Below are positions 1 through 12,000 of a stretch of DNA of 64,000 nucleotides, piece by piece. The first letter of the stretch is position 1. Each line of letters opens with the position of its first letter. The DNA comes from Pelargonium x hortorum (lineage: Eukaryota > Streptophyta > Magnoliopsida > Geraniales > Geraniaceae). The notes beneath the pieces were generated by a model. The model saw only the letters and a program-made list of their open reading frames with translations. It did no database searches and was not told the DNA's origin. The translations under genes were made by a program, and so were the position numbers. Location of the stretch: contig JAYMTJ010000005.1 of the NCBI GenBank assembly GCA_036897525.1, positions 1 through 64,000 on the forward strand, in the 5' to 3' direction.

Positions 1-3000
1 CAATTTCCTTAGAACTATCTTCTAAAATTGTGTAGGGAATTCAATTAGACTTGAATTAGAAAAGAAATTAGATACGTCCACGCGAGCTACCAAATTACAA
101 AAGTAAAGAACTTTAATCACTTTATCTAAAATTATTCTTTTCCTTTTGACTTAAATAAATTCAAGAGAATAAAGGAACTTCTTATATACATTAATAAGTA
201 CACTCTCTTATGGTATGGAAAGGTTTTTTTTTGATATTGTACGGATAGTGATTTGGCTTTCCTTTAGTTTTAGAAGTCTTTCCTATTTAGGTTCTTAGTC
301 TTGTTCTAGTCTAGAGAGTTAAGATTAAGGAGCAAGGAGTATAAAAAAAGGGTGGGGTGCTTTTTCTAGTCATTTTTTTTACGGTTTTCGTGCGTTTTAG
401 TAAGTTTCTTTTGCTATTTGCGGCATACCACTTTGATTATACAATTACTGCACCTGTTAGTATGTGTTAATTCCCGAGTTTTTATATCTTAGTATAGAAT
501 TGATATCAGAATCAGAACTCCGGCCACTCACTCTGGTGCCTAGTAAAAGTCAAGGCTCTGCTTCAAGAGGGTACTAAAGTTGGGAAGATCCGAAGAGAAC
601 GCGGCATAGAGATAATACATAGAGTCTAGTCACAGATGTCAAAAGATTGTAGATGTGCTACAGAATTTCGAGTAGAAAATAGGGCAAATCCTACGAAAGT
701 TTTAACATCTATACTGATGCTAGTCTTTAAAAAGAGCTCAAACTCAGCTGATATAAAAAATCAAAATTTCGAGAAGATATATTGCTTTTAGTTCTTCAGT
801 TTCCTATTTGTGGTGTACCTATATTTGTATTTGAAAGTCTTAGTATTTCTATAGAAATCAATCACTTAACCCGTTGGAGCATTCCTCAAGTGGAAGCTTG
901 AGAAGGGGTTTTTTCAGAACAAGGGAAATTCTTCTCATTTTCACGAGAATTTGAAAATTTTGATAAATAAAGATTCAAAGAATGTTTGAAATATACCTAG
1001 GATCCCGCACAAGGATAGGTCTACGCAGTAGCAGTAAAAGAATACAAGCAAGGCCCTGTTAATAGCTGTGAGGAAGAGCGCTCCCATGAAAAGCCCTTGT
1101 TGAATCAAATCCTAGCCCAGTCATTTCTTATACAAGGAGTTCGAAAAGCACACCCCTATAACAATCTAGAATTGTTTTTACCAAGTACTGTAGTCTGCTA
1201 ACCGAGTGGATTGCCTGTAAATAAAAAGTTTTTAATACTAGCAGTTTGCACTAAATTTGTATAAAGGATGCCTCCTCGTCGAGTATTTCCGATAAAAAAG
1301 TCTTTGAAATTTCTTACTCGTAACCTATGTTAATTAAAGTTTAACCTTTTCTTTTATATTTGGTTGAGCTTAATCCGCAGTTATTAGAATCCTGCTCTGA
1401 AAATTTTAGGCTAGAAAACGAAAGGCAGGGATTGGCGTTGAAAAGAGGATCTCTCTACCTAAGTGATTTCATAAAATCTGTAATAGCTTTAAGTTCAATT
1501 TAAAAGGACCCAAATTCAGATTACACACAATCTGAACCCATATTCCGTTTAAGGTAAGGTTTAGAGAGACAAGACACCCTAGCTATTATTTCTAAATCCG
1601 AGAGCCCTAGTTCAATAAAAAAGCGCTTTCCTTTTTATTCTTTTTAGATTGATACAGAAACCCGGTAGAATAAAGGGGGTGTCTCTTCGCTTCAACAAAA
1701 GACATTTATTTAGGGCCCCCCCTAAACGTAAGGCCTGGATGTTACAGCTAGTTATTTACATAGCCTTGAAAATACTGGATATCCTACTATATTATAATTA
1801 TAAAATTACATAGTATAGGGTTCATTTATTTTAACGGGCTCTCTCGAAATAGGTAGCTCAAAAAATGTTGTAGCAGTTGACTAATCTTCCCCCATTTACT
1901 ATACATTTTAACCTTAAAGAAAGCCTTTCAGACTTGAACTCTTATAATTACTTAATCTCATCCCAGGATAATAAAAACAAACCAGGACATGCAAGAAAAT
2001 CCCCCATTGCAGATACCTGGAAAATAGAGCCTGCCAATGAACGAACTTCCCCCTTTGTTAAAGCAAAGCTACAGACCTAGTGGAATGAAACCTCAGGAAC
2101 AGTACTCTTTTTTTTATTTACCATAAATAAGAAAAGAGTTTCAAGTGAAATAGAATAGTACTAATACTAATATTATCTCAAATCCTTTTATCTGTACCTC
2201 TTTAGGGTGGTGCATTTAACTCAGAAAGTGTTGGATTTCCTATTTTATACCCTTACCCTCAAAATATTGACTCATTACTCTTAAAGTAGGTCAAGAATAG
2301 CATTAGCATGTGGAGTTGTCTATTATTTATTGTCAGTTTTAGAAAAGAAATAGGATTTTTCATCTTTCATTTTAATTAGTAGCCGAACTCTTCTGGATAC
2401 CCTTTCTTAACAGCTAGACCCTTTTCAGGATACCTACACCACTTAGTTAGACTCTGTATCTTATTCTTTCCAGTCTTCTGAGTATTCATACCTAAACTTG
2501 TTTCTTAAGAGTCTTGTGCATTCTCCTTTAATTAGAACCTCTGCTACTATATACTTTTTTAATCCTTGTGATTCTAGACTAGAGAAACGGACTTCTTTTG
2601 AAAAACTAATATTGTATCTTGTAGAATAAGCGCCCCCTTAAACACTTATTGCCAGCCCGAAATCCTAAGTGCCTTTGCTATTATTTCTACTTACTGACTT
2701 GGGAAAGGATTCTAATCTGAATTCCTTAAATGAGTTTAGGAGTCAATAGAATAATTGCCTTATTGTGTTTTGGATTCCTAGAAGAACTAATACAATGTTT
2801 TTCGCACAAGGGAAAGATGCCCAAAAGCAAGCACTATACTATCTTAGCAGTAAAGGTGTTCAACAGATGTATTAGAATTCCCGGTTAAATTGGAATGGAA
2901 TTGCATCATCCAAAGGAGTCTTAGATATTTTGTATTCCTGGTTTAGGCCAAGTTATTCCGCTATTGATTCTAAGAAATGAGTAGTGACTTTAATAAGGGA

Positions 3001-5349
3001 ACTTTCTGCCTGCTGAAGTAGTTTAATGAATTGAGTATGAGTACAGAATCCAGGAATAATGTATAATCAAATCCTAATCGATGAAGCAATCCAGTAAAGT
3101 TTCAAAATTGTATATAAGTAGCTCAATAGCTTACTAATGAGTACTGAAGTCATTTACTTGGGAGTGCTATTTATTTGTACTGTATAGCTGGTGCTAGATA
3201 ACTGATAATTGTAGCTAATGGATTTGTATTCTTTACCAAGGCAAACTTTCATGGTTATACCAATTCCATTTCCTTTACTTCCCGGATATTCCTAGTATTT
3301 ACTTTTAACTTTAGGACTAAATAGTATTCTGTATTTTGAGAATTCCTAACTAGACTAACAAGAAATGTCTTAGTTCTTTTCTTGTTGTAAGTACATTCCC
3401 TCATTCCATCTAGAGACCAACTTCATCCGTCAGCCTAACTTGCTTAGAACTGATCTAAGTCTTAAGTCTAAGGTACACAGATGAATGAATCCACAGGTCT
3501 GAAATGACTTGGGAGTTTATCTTGATAAAGCTAGATTCCGTAAGCTTATATCGGTAATTCTATGTATTCCTATCGCATGAGGTAAAGCAATCCTTTGTAG
3601 GTTTTGGGAACATTCTTAGTGGATAAAAGTCTTAGGATTAGTTAAGTTCGACCTATCCTAGCCTAGTCAAGTTAGGTTTAGAATTCCATCGAGTATCCTA
3701 ATAGTAACATGAATTGGGTGCGCAAAAGAAGGAATTGAAATCGTTTAGACAAGAAAACAATCAGCCCTCAACTGTTATAGATTCTCTAAGCCTTTATATT
3801 TAAAATAGTTGGTTTAGAGAGTATCTTCCCAATTCTATTTCTTTAAGACTCTTTTGTTTGACCTTAATATCACCATACTTATCTTCCTAATTCCTTTTGT
3901 AAGAAACATATAAATATGTAAATTAGAGTAGACTTTCTCGCACAATACCACATAACTAGGTGTAACAACTAAAGGCAAGTAAGAAACCAGGACTAAACAG
4001 AATTTCTATAGGTACGAGAGTTTCCCTCTATTTTATTTAGCTCAAAAGTCAAATTCTTGTTGCGATAGTAATGGAACTTTTTTTTAGAATCCTATTCCGC
4101 TTTGGATGAAGTCGTTTTGTAACCTTGTAAGAGGATATCTTGTTCTACTCTTTTTCAATGGTTCTCCTAAGCTAACTGGCTTTAGTCTTTCTTTCTATAT
4201 TTTTATTTGCTTGCCTTTCTTTAATCCGATACAGAGTACCTAACTTCCAAAAGTACCCGAGTAAGTGCTTCCCCTAATTACTTAATTACCTTCTTGAATT
4301 CTGAAATAGAGTTTAGTAGATTTCCAGCTTTAGCCCTAGTTTTTTTTAGACTTTTATTACTTATTCCAAGGATCCCTAATTAGGCCTCAATCGCCTAGAG
4401 TTTTCGTCACCCCATAGATTTGATTCTTTAAAGGTTTCTTGAAATACTGACTCCTTGTGTTTACAGACTACACACGTTCAGATTAGAAAAAGAAACAAAG
4501 GGGCATAGGTTTTTTGCAGTTAATACAAGAGTCCTGTACTGTAAATTTTGAAAATACTGGGATTCTTGTAACTTTAAGGAAAATTGTGCTTTAGCTTGTT
4601 CAAGACCCTGACTTATATATATAACCTTTTAAAGTCAAAAGTTTGTTAGTCGTTGTAATACTTATGAAGTACTAGCCTTGGATAGAAGCGTCCGGAATTG
4701 TCAAGGTGTCATGTATAGATGTCATAGATTCCGAGCCTCGCTGTATGTATCTAGGATGCATTCACTTAGAAAATAACTTGATAAAACTCTAAAAGGGTAC
4801 CACTAAAACAAGAGAAAAAATCCTCGTTGAAATTTTCAAATGTCGACAAGAGGTCTTACAGCGTCTTGTCTTATACGGGCCGCGCGAAGGGTTGTAGTTA
4901 AAATTAAAGGAAATGCCTTTTATTTCTTATATGTCTATATGTCTGTAAAAGCTTAGAGGGAGCTGCGAAATACCGAGGTCTTTTTCCCCGAAATTCTTAG
5001 CTTGGCGCTGTTCCTTTATTATGGAAAAACTTAGGCTTGTGCCTTTCTTTTTATAGACGAAGAAACTTTTTGAAATTCTTAGGATTGCTTACGTGTACTT
5101 GAAAACTGACAGAGAGAGATCCTTGTCGACAAGTAAAGAAAGATCTTCAAAAGGAACAACTAACTAGTAAATAGAAGAGTTTCCATCGCAAAGGATTCGG
5201 ATAATTCATACCCGCAGCATAAGATTACGGGTTTCCTTAAATCTTAAATATAGGGTGCACTCTTAAAGAGAAATGAACAAGGATCCTAAAAATAGATAGG
5301 GGGACTAGAATTATAGGTAAAACGAGGTGCTATACTAGATTAGATGAGC
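1..5349. other. gene-free AT-rich block
   Basis: I see no recognisable gene here. All frames are closed frequently; the longest start-initiated frame is 67 codons (1877-2080, TTG start, no Shine-Dalgarno, not protein-like). The texture is AT-rich with scattered runs of A, T, G or C up to about 8 bases. From about 2800 to 3720 the texture changes: fewer homopolymers and more mixed words such as ACAGAATCC and CTGTATT, which recur at 17.4 kb, 23.1 kb and 42.3 kb. One half of a diverged repeat pair lies at 3014-3060. No promoter or terminator could be assigned because there is no gene to anchor one. Confidence 0.6.
3014..3060 (+). repeat. diverged dispersed repeat, copy 1
   Basis: The last 22 bases (3039-3060, core GAGTACAGAATCCAG then AATAAT) match 42340-42361 with one mismatch. 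The preceding bases also match (TGAAGTAGTTTAA against TGAAGTTGGTTAA, 11 of 13), separated from the core by 12 bases here and 1 base there. That pattern fits two old copies of one element that differ by a small indel. What the element is cannot be told. Confidence 0.45.
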
Positions 5350-6000
5350 TCAAACCCAGGAGAAATCTCTGCCTCCGTACTCTCTTCCGGCAAAAATAAG
5401 AAAGCGGAAAATCTAAGTTATCAAGTATCTCGAAGTAGCTGGTTTAGTATCCTTTGACTTCTTTTCCTTGTCTTGTTGCTAGACCTTGTTTCTTAGTAGT
5501 AGGAGCTTTAGTCTTCTTAGCTGCTGGAACTGTAGGCAGCGTATAGCTGTACTCTTCTTGTGGTAGATAAGAAATGACTTAACAGTCGAACGCACTCTCT
5601 TAATTGGAGCTCTTTGTCTTTTTGCTGCTAATGGAATAGCCTGATTCTCACTATAAAGACTTAAATGAGTTCCTGTTGTAATTGTAGTTTAACCTGGTAT
5701 GGTATTCTTTGCTTTGTGAGAGTAGATATTCCTAACTAACTAGAAATCCGATAATGTATTCCTGAACTGAGCTTTCTTGGCTTTCAATTGAGTAAATACA
5801 ATTTCTTGTTATAGCAGCCAAGGTAATACAATAAATCCACCAGCTGCGAAACCCTTGACCCTTGAAAGCAAGCTATCGCAGTCCTTTGAAAGCTGTACTT
5901 CTAAAGGTGGACAGTTGAAAGGACCTTATCCGATTGCACTCTCTTAGCTGTCGAAGGTGATAGCTGTTGCTGATAGAATCTCTTGTAGCTTTGTAGTCAT
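5350..6000 (-). pseudogene. possible lysine-rich gene: UAA/UAG-interrupted frame
   Basis: Starting at an ATG (complement of 5998-6000), this frame runs 216 codons to a TGA (5350-5352) with seven in-frame TAA or TAG and no TGA. Early residues read MTTKLQEILSATAITF. The part at about 5700-6000 has G-starting codons near 27 per cent, above the local base frequency. At about 5475-5640 the neighbouring minus-strand frame looks more coding-like (AAKKTKAPTTKKQ, rich in Lys, Ala and Thr), so a shift or a short intron would be needed; a GT...CAG stretch at about 5640-5692 would restore the frame. Either this is a gene in a code where UAA and UAG mean glutamine (as in ciliates and dasycladalean algae), a decayed gene in the standard code, or a chance frame. 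Chance is not excluded: TGA-free runs of this length are not rare here. No family recognised. Confidence 0.2.
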
Positions 6001-9000
6001 GAGGAGGATTCCGGTCTTGTTTAAGAAAATAAGAGAATTATCCGGGTTCCTCCGACAAGTAGAAAAGGACGCTATAAAACGTTCCTGGGACTCTCTTAAA
6101 TTTGAGTTTAGTAGCTAAACAATTGAAATAAGTAAGTAGCCCCCTCCGGTTCTAACCAATATTAACTTATTTTTCACGAAGAAGTTATACTAAAACTTGG
6201 GCATAAATTCTTAAAATATGGTAAAAGCTAAGAGAATTGGATTTTCTTTTTGGTATTCTATGTAGGAGGGTTCCCTCTATGTAAATGGATGGAAAACCCT
6301 TTAGACGGAGTTTCTGTAGAGATTCTATTCTTACTATATTGTGTTAGCTTTATTCATTACAGAGTTTAGTTGTTTAGTTGTTGATTACTTATGCCTTTAT
6401 GGGAAAGGGTGCTATGAGAAGTCGCAAAAAGGATTTGGGGTAAGTGTTATTTAAGGGAATTCTTTTATTACAAAACAGTTTGAATTTAAGACGCGGAAGA
6501 GTAGGGCTTAGTAAGACAAAATAAAAATAAGAGGTATTATGAGTACCGCTAAGACTAAGAACAGACTGAGAAAGGTATAGCTATTAAGAAGGGTATATCT
6601 CTGAGGGTGGTTAAGAATGACTATCTCCTAGACTACTAAGGTTTCTCCAATCTTTTCTTTTAATGATAAGAACAAGTAAGCCGAGAGGCGTATATCTTAC
6701 GAACTAGTACTATCTATACTTTCTAAATCTCTATAAGCTTACCTATTCTATTAAAGTAAAGAGTAAGACACTAACTCTTTTTTTTTTCTATCTATTCCCA
6801 ATACTGCTGCAATAAGTAATCTAATAAGTATAGGCAGTTTTCTTATATTTCAGGCCCTGTTAAGCTGTACAGCTAAGAGTAAAGGTCTCCTAAGCTAGCT
6901 TCTAAGTAGTAAAGCTAAAGTCGGCTAATATCCTAAAGCCAATATCTTATCTTGTTTGTGTGTGAGACCTAAACCCTCATAAATAGGAGTAAACTTGGGC
7001 ATAAAATATGGCTTTTCAAAAGAGTTACGCGCAAAATAATCAAATAAAAGCAAAAGGAGAACTCTTGTAGCAAGTAGGCTTAGGTGTTAGCTTAGTTTCT
7101 TACCCCCTTTTTAATCAAGATAAGATAAGGAAGCAATTTCTTTTTATATAGAAAGGCTTTTTAGACTACCCCAATTGTTATTACTACGTAAAATGCTCAG
7201 CCCAAGAATTCCGAATTGAAAGAGTAACTTAAGGGAAAATCTTAATAAATCGAGGAAATAGATAGGTTTGACAAGATACAAGGTATTACGATTTTTTAGA
7301 TGAGGAAAGGGAGTACTCTCATATTTACAAGTAAGCTGAAGTGTCAGATAGAGTTCTCTTTTTTTATAGCACTAAAAATTCCTGCTTGTATTCGAAAAAA
7401 GCTTTACTTACTAATATGCACGATTTTCAAAATTTTTAAAGCACCTAAAGTTTGTTTATTTACTACAAGAATAGCATTTAAACCCCCCCTCTAGAAAAAA
7501 AACTATATGCTAAGGGAGAAGTGCTCTACAACTTAACTGGGAGCTCCGAGTCACCACACAATCCTCGGATTAAAGAAGCTGCCTAGGCTTATAAAGAGAC
7601 GCATAACCCCGCGAAATAACTTATAGTACGGACCTCTAAAATAGGGAGAACCCGCTTAGAGCTTATATAAAGGGAGAGGAGAATAAAACTTCCAAACACT
7701 TTCTTTATACCAAAAACTTAACAGTAAATAACCGGGAAGACACTACTAATAAGTATAAGAGCAGCCTCACCTCAGGAGAATTAAGCTTTAAAGGGTTCTA
7801 CACTTCCTTAATAAATAGAAAGAATTGAACTTCGTAGGGAGGTCGCCCCTATAACTTGCTAACCGGATGCTAATTCTTGGTTTAGATACCTCAGCCTGAT
7901 GAGTTTTATTTGTTGATAGTTGCCACACTCTTTCTTATGATAGAAACAGGGAACCCCGGGGATTTTACTTGGATCGAGGAAGCCCTTGAAATCAATAAGA
8001 CTTATTACTTTCACTTACAAGCCTAGCACTTTACCTCGTTTACGTTTAGTAGGGGCTTTTTTTTTTTTAACGGAGTGCTTATCTAGATTTAGGTTTCGCC
8101 AGGGACTCCGCACATTTATCGCGGATACGCAAGGGCTTCATTTTATTTATCATATCAATCAGAAGCGCGGGTAGGAATGCCTAAAATAGAGTTTTTTTAG
8201 GGTAAGTAAGAATAGAAAAAAAGGTTTTCTTTGTTTCCTTATAAGTAGGAGATCCTAGGGCACGGGCTTGATACTAATAAAGTTGTGAAATCTTACAAAA
8301 CTAAACCCCCGAAACGGTTGCTGCTGGAGTAATACCTGGAAATTAAAATACAGAAGATTCTAGAAAAAAGAATGTCAATGACAAGGGCAAGACTTTAGCC
8401 TGGGTACATCCGCTGTAGGATACACTTCTCAAAAAATAAGGGCTTACAAATATAAGATATGTAAGAAGCTTTATCAAAGGAACCTCTTCCTAGTAACAAA
8501 GCTGTAGACCTATTTATGCCTTATATATTCTTGTGATGCACTCCTGATGGACCGGCCCTAAGAGTTTTTTTTTTCTCAGCTTGAACGAAAAAACTTAATT
8601 TGCAGTAAATCCTAATAGACTAATAGAGTCGTTCCGGGCACTAGACCAATTATCCGAGGTAAAAAAACAAAACAAAGGATTAATTAAAAAAGAAGCACTT
8701 TAAAGTTTTTTGCTTAATATACGGGATTCCTATTGCCATAAACCTGCTCTTACTCGCCTTACAGCTGCTGTTAATTTGTGGTCTTTAAAATTGGAATCTA
8801 TTTTATCATAGAAATCCGGAAAGCTCTCTCTCTTAAATTAAATAAACTGGGTTTAATTAGGTCTCTTCTAGTTATAATAAGGGGAATATCCTATCCACCC
8901 AAATTAACAAAATGACAATAAGAAATGGATTCATGAGCAGAAGGTTGCTTAGAATTTAGAAGCATACCTTGAGTTTCTTTCAGCAGATGGAGCATATAAA

Positions 9001-12000
9001 TTGAAGAGAAATTAATTCATATCATATCCAACGTTTTTTAGAAGAATTCTATTAAATAAAAAGAAGCGCTTAACCTTCCGTCTAATCTTACAGAACTTCT
9101 AGGGATGAGAGTTCCCAGGTCCCTCTGGTATATTGTTACTACTACCTAGTACGCGAGGACTTCCTTTATAGGATTGCCCTACATTACATTGATTGGCACA
9201 AGGCTTTCTCTCTGAACTGAAGCATAAAAAATGGATTTTCTTTTGTCATAGAAATTGGATTCCCTAGGATAAATGGGGCTATTTAAAGAAGGGTAACACA
9301 CTCGAATTTTCGAGACATAGAAACATTCCTGACACTTAAAATTTGTGGCCCTACTGGATAGGTATTGAATTGAATTGAATAACCCGTTTTGTTAGATGAT
9401 ATAGAGCATAGAGAAAAGGAAAAGTTCAGTATACCCCTCACAAAATCCCAAAGTATAAAGGGTCAAACTACTGAGTTTTAATCTTACTTATATTCTCTAG
9501 ATCTCCTGCGCTAAACTTGGCTATCTATAGCAAGAAACAGTTTCTAATCTTAAAAGCTGCAAGGGTTTTAAATAAAAAAGAAAGTCTCGAGCCTTAAATA
9601 TGTACAAACCCGCATAGAGTCCCTACAGACAGATTCGAGTTAGTTATTAATAGAGGGTTCCCTGAATGAAAGGAGGATGCTCCGAGATAGAGCTTAGTGA
9701 GAAAATAAGGTAACAACAAACTTATATAAGCGCTAATTATTTAGATAATAAAGATTAACAGAAGTTCTTCTTTTAAGTCCTTTTCAGTATAAGATACCCC
9801 CTGTATACTATCTCATAGTAGAAAGAAGGTAGGTTCTGGTTTGGTGAGATAGAGGTTTGTTATCCTTAAAGGCTTAGGTATTCAATACAAACGTAAAGTA
9901 TATACAATGCAAGGCAATTTATAAAAAGGACATATCAGTAAGAAAACTAAATACTAAATTACAGGTTACTTAAGTTAAGTATAAACACCAAATAAAAGGG
10001 CCTAACCTGCATTTTCCGTGAAGTAAGTAAGATAAAGATAGATTGCCAAAAAAATGATTAACTAGCCAAATAAAAAAAAACCTTTTCTTTTTAGGCCTTT
10101 AGAGCAAGCTGTCTAGAAAGAAAATATTATCACTTATACTTACAAGATTTTAAAGGATCCTTGTCAAATCACAATTCAAAATGAAGAAAGCATATCCGTG
10201 TTAAGGACTTTAAATCTTTTTAGCTAGAGCTTAACCTTTTAGATTTTAGTAGTAGGTTCTCCCTTTTATATTAAAAGGACTTCTGCTTATGATTCTTTTT
10301 GGTATTCTTGGTCAGTAGATTACTTTGTTATCCTACTAAGTATTCGTATATATTCTAGTAATGCCTTGAGAGCAGGGAATACTTTTGATATCGGCATTTG
10401 TCTCTCTGTGGAAAGCAAAGCGCTCGATGAATGTGAGATTAAATTAAGGAGGAAAGATAGTCTTTTATTTTATCCGAAAAAAAGGAAGAACCAAACTCAC
10501 ACAAAAGCATTCAGGGCCTTTTTTTATTGTGGAACACTTTATTTTCGTTTTACTGCGCCCTCGTACAGATTGTTAAGAATCCCTACGTAGTTGTTTAAAT
10601 CTACTCCGAGATCCCACATACAGAAGCTTCTCTAGAAATTTTTTGGAGTTTTTTGTATAGACAGTCTTGTTAAGGTACCTAAGGAGTTTTTTCTCTTAAT
10701 GTATGTAATAGGCAATTAAACGAGCTTTCTGCAGTAGAATACAAGGTAGAGATAGAAGAAAGTAAAATGCAATGTTTTCTGTCATAAAGAAGTTATCGTA
10801 GATATTTTTATACCTTTGCAATACTATTGGTTAGTGGCAGTACTCATTGAATGCATTCTTTTTTACCGTGTATGTAATTGAAAACTCCATTAAATATTAA
10901 ATAAAGTAATCTTTGCTTGCGTTTCAAAAGAAAGTCCTTAAAAATGTATAGTTGTTAAATAGAATTTGAACCAAATAGCAAATTACTAAAATGATATAAG
11001 TTAGCTGGTTAATGCTTTTCGTATTTTTAATCATATGTCATATGAAAGGCCCCTTCGAGTATTGTCAGCTTGTCCCTGTTATAAAAGGTTTCAAGACTCC
11101 AAGATCAAAATGACTTTACTAAAAATGAGTTAGTTTAATTCAGATATATACGTAAACATGCTCAATGATGGAAAATTATTTCTTTTATGGGCTATAGGCT
11201 GTATTTGAAAAGGTATATAAAAAAAGGGAGCTTAAACTGGGACCTGCTTTTTTTCAAACAAATACAAAGTGTAGATCTAGTACAATAATGAAGTATCTAA
11301 GAATACAACCTTTTGCAAGAACGCAAAATTATTAACAGTTATAGTGCAACGCATAAGGTATTAAAAGAAAGGGTTTTCCTTAGTTAAATAAAATGGCATA
11401 TTCATTCACACAATCTACAGGGATTTTATCATTCTACTTGTTACTGTCCGACCTTTACTTTAGCTATCCTAAACTGTAAACCAACCTTTCCTCTCACTTA
11501 CAAAAAGGAACTCCTTCTTATCTTTTGACTTTATAAAATATTATAAAGATATAAAATCCTTGTGTTGTGGAGCTTGAGATTTATGTAACGAAAAAGTGTA
11601 CTTGTGAATAAAGCAACTAATAAATGTTTTTTAAATTTAAGAAAGAATCTAAGACAAACTTAGAGTTTATCCCTTTTTTTTGCACCGATATCCTCTTGTG
11701 TAATTTAGTCTAATGTAGAGAATTCTCTTTATACTATAGCTCCCATTTCAGGGACGGGCAATATTTGCAATTATGGGCTCCCTTTTAGCACGAATAAACT
11801 GACTTACACGAAATTTAGAAGTTAAATTCTAGTCATGTTGTTTTGTAAAATATACATATACCTCCGTGGAGTATAAAAAAAAACTAAGCCCTCTTATTGC
11901 ACTCTCATATTTTAAAGCAAGGATTTATATCTTAGGGGATTCCCCAGAGACCCCGTAATTTGACTCTAAATACGTAGCTAACTCTATTTTTGAACTACAG

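Noticed and set aside
4760-5350. Continuation of a minus-strand TGA-free frame downstream of 5350 to about 4760
   Set aside because: G content is equal at all three codon positions there, so the open frame looks like chance.
8057-8068. Run of 12 T as a possible terminator or polymerase III stop
   Set aside because: No hairpin or RNA gene precedes it.
11031-11045. TCATATG / CATATGA short inverted repeat
   Set aside because: Seven-base arms are common by chance in AT-rich DNA.
11943-11957. AGACCCCGT word found in large-subunit rRNA
   Set aside because: Short match without neighbouring rRNA helices.
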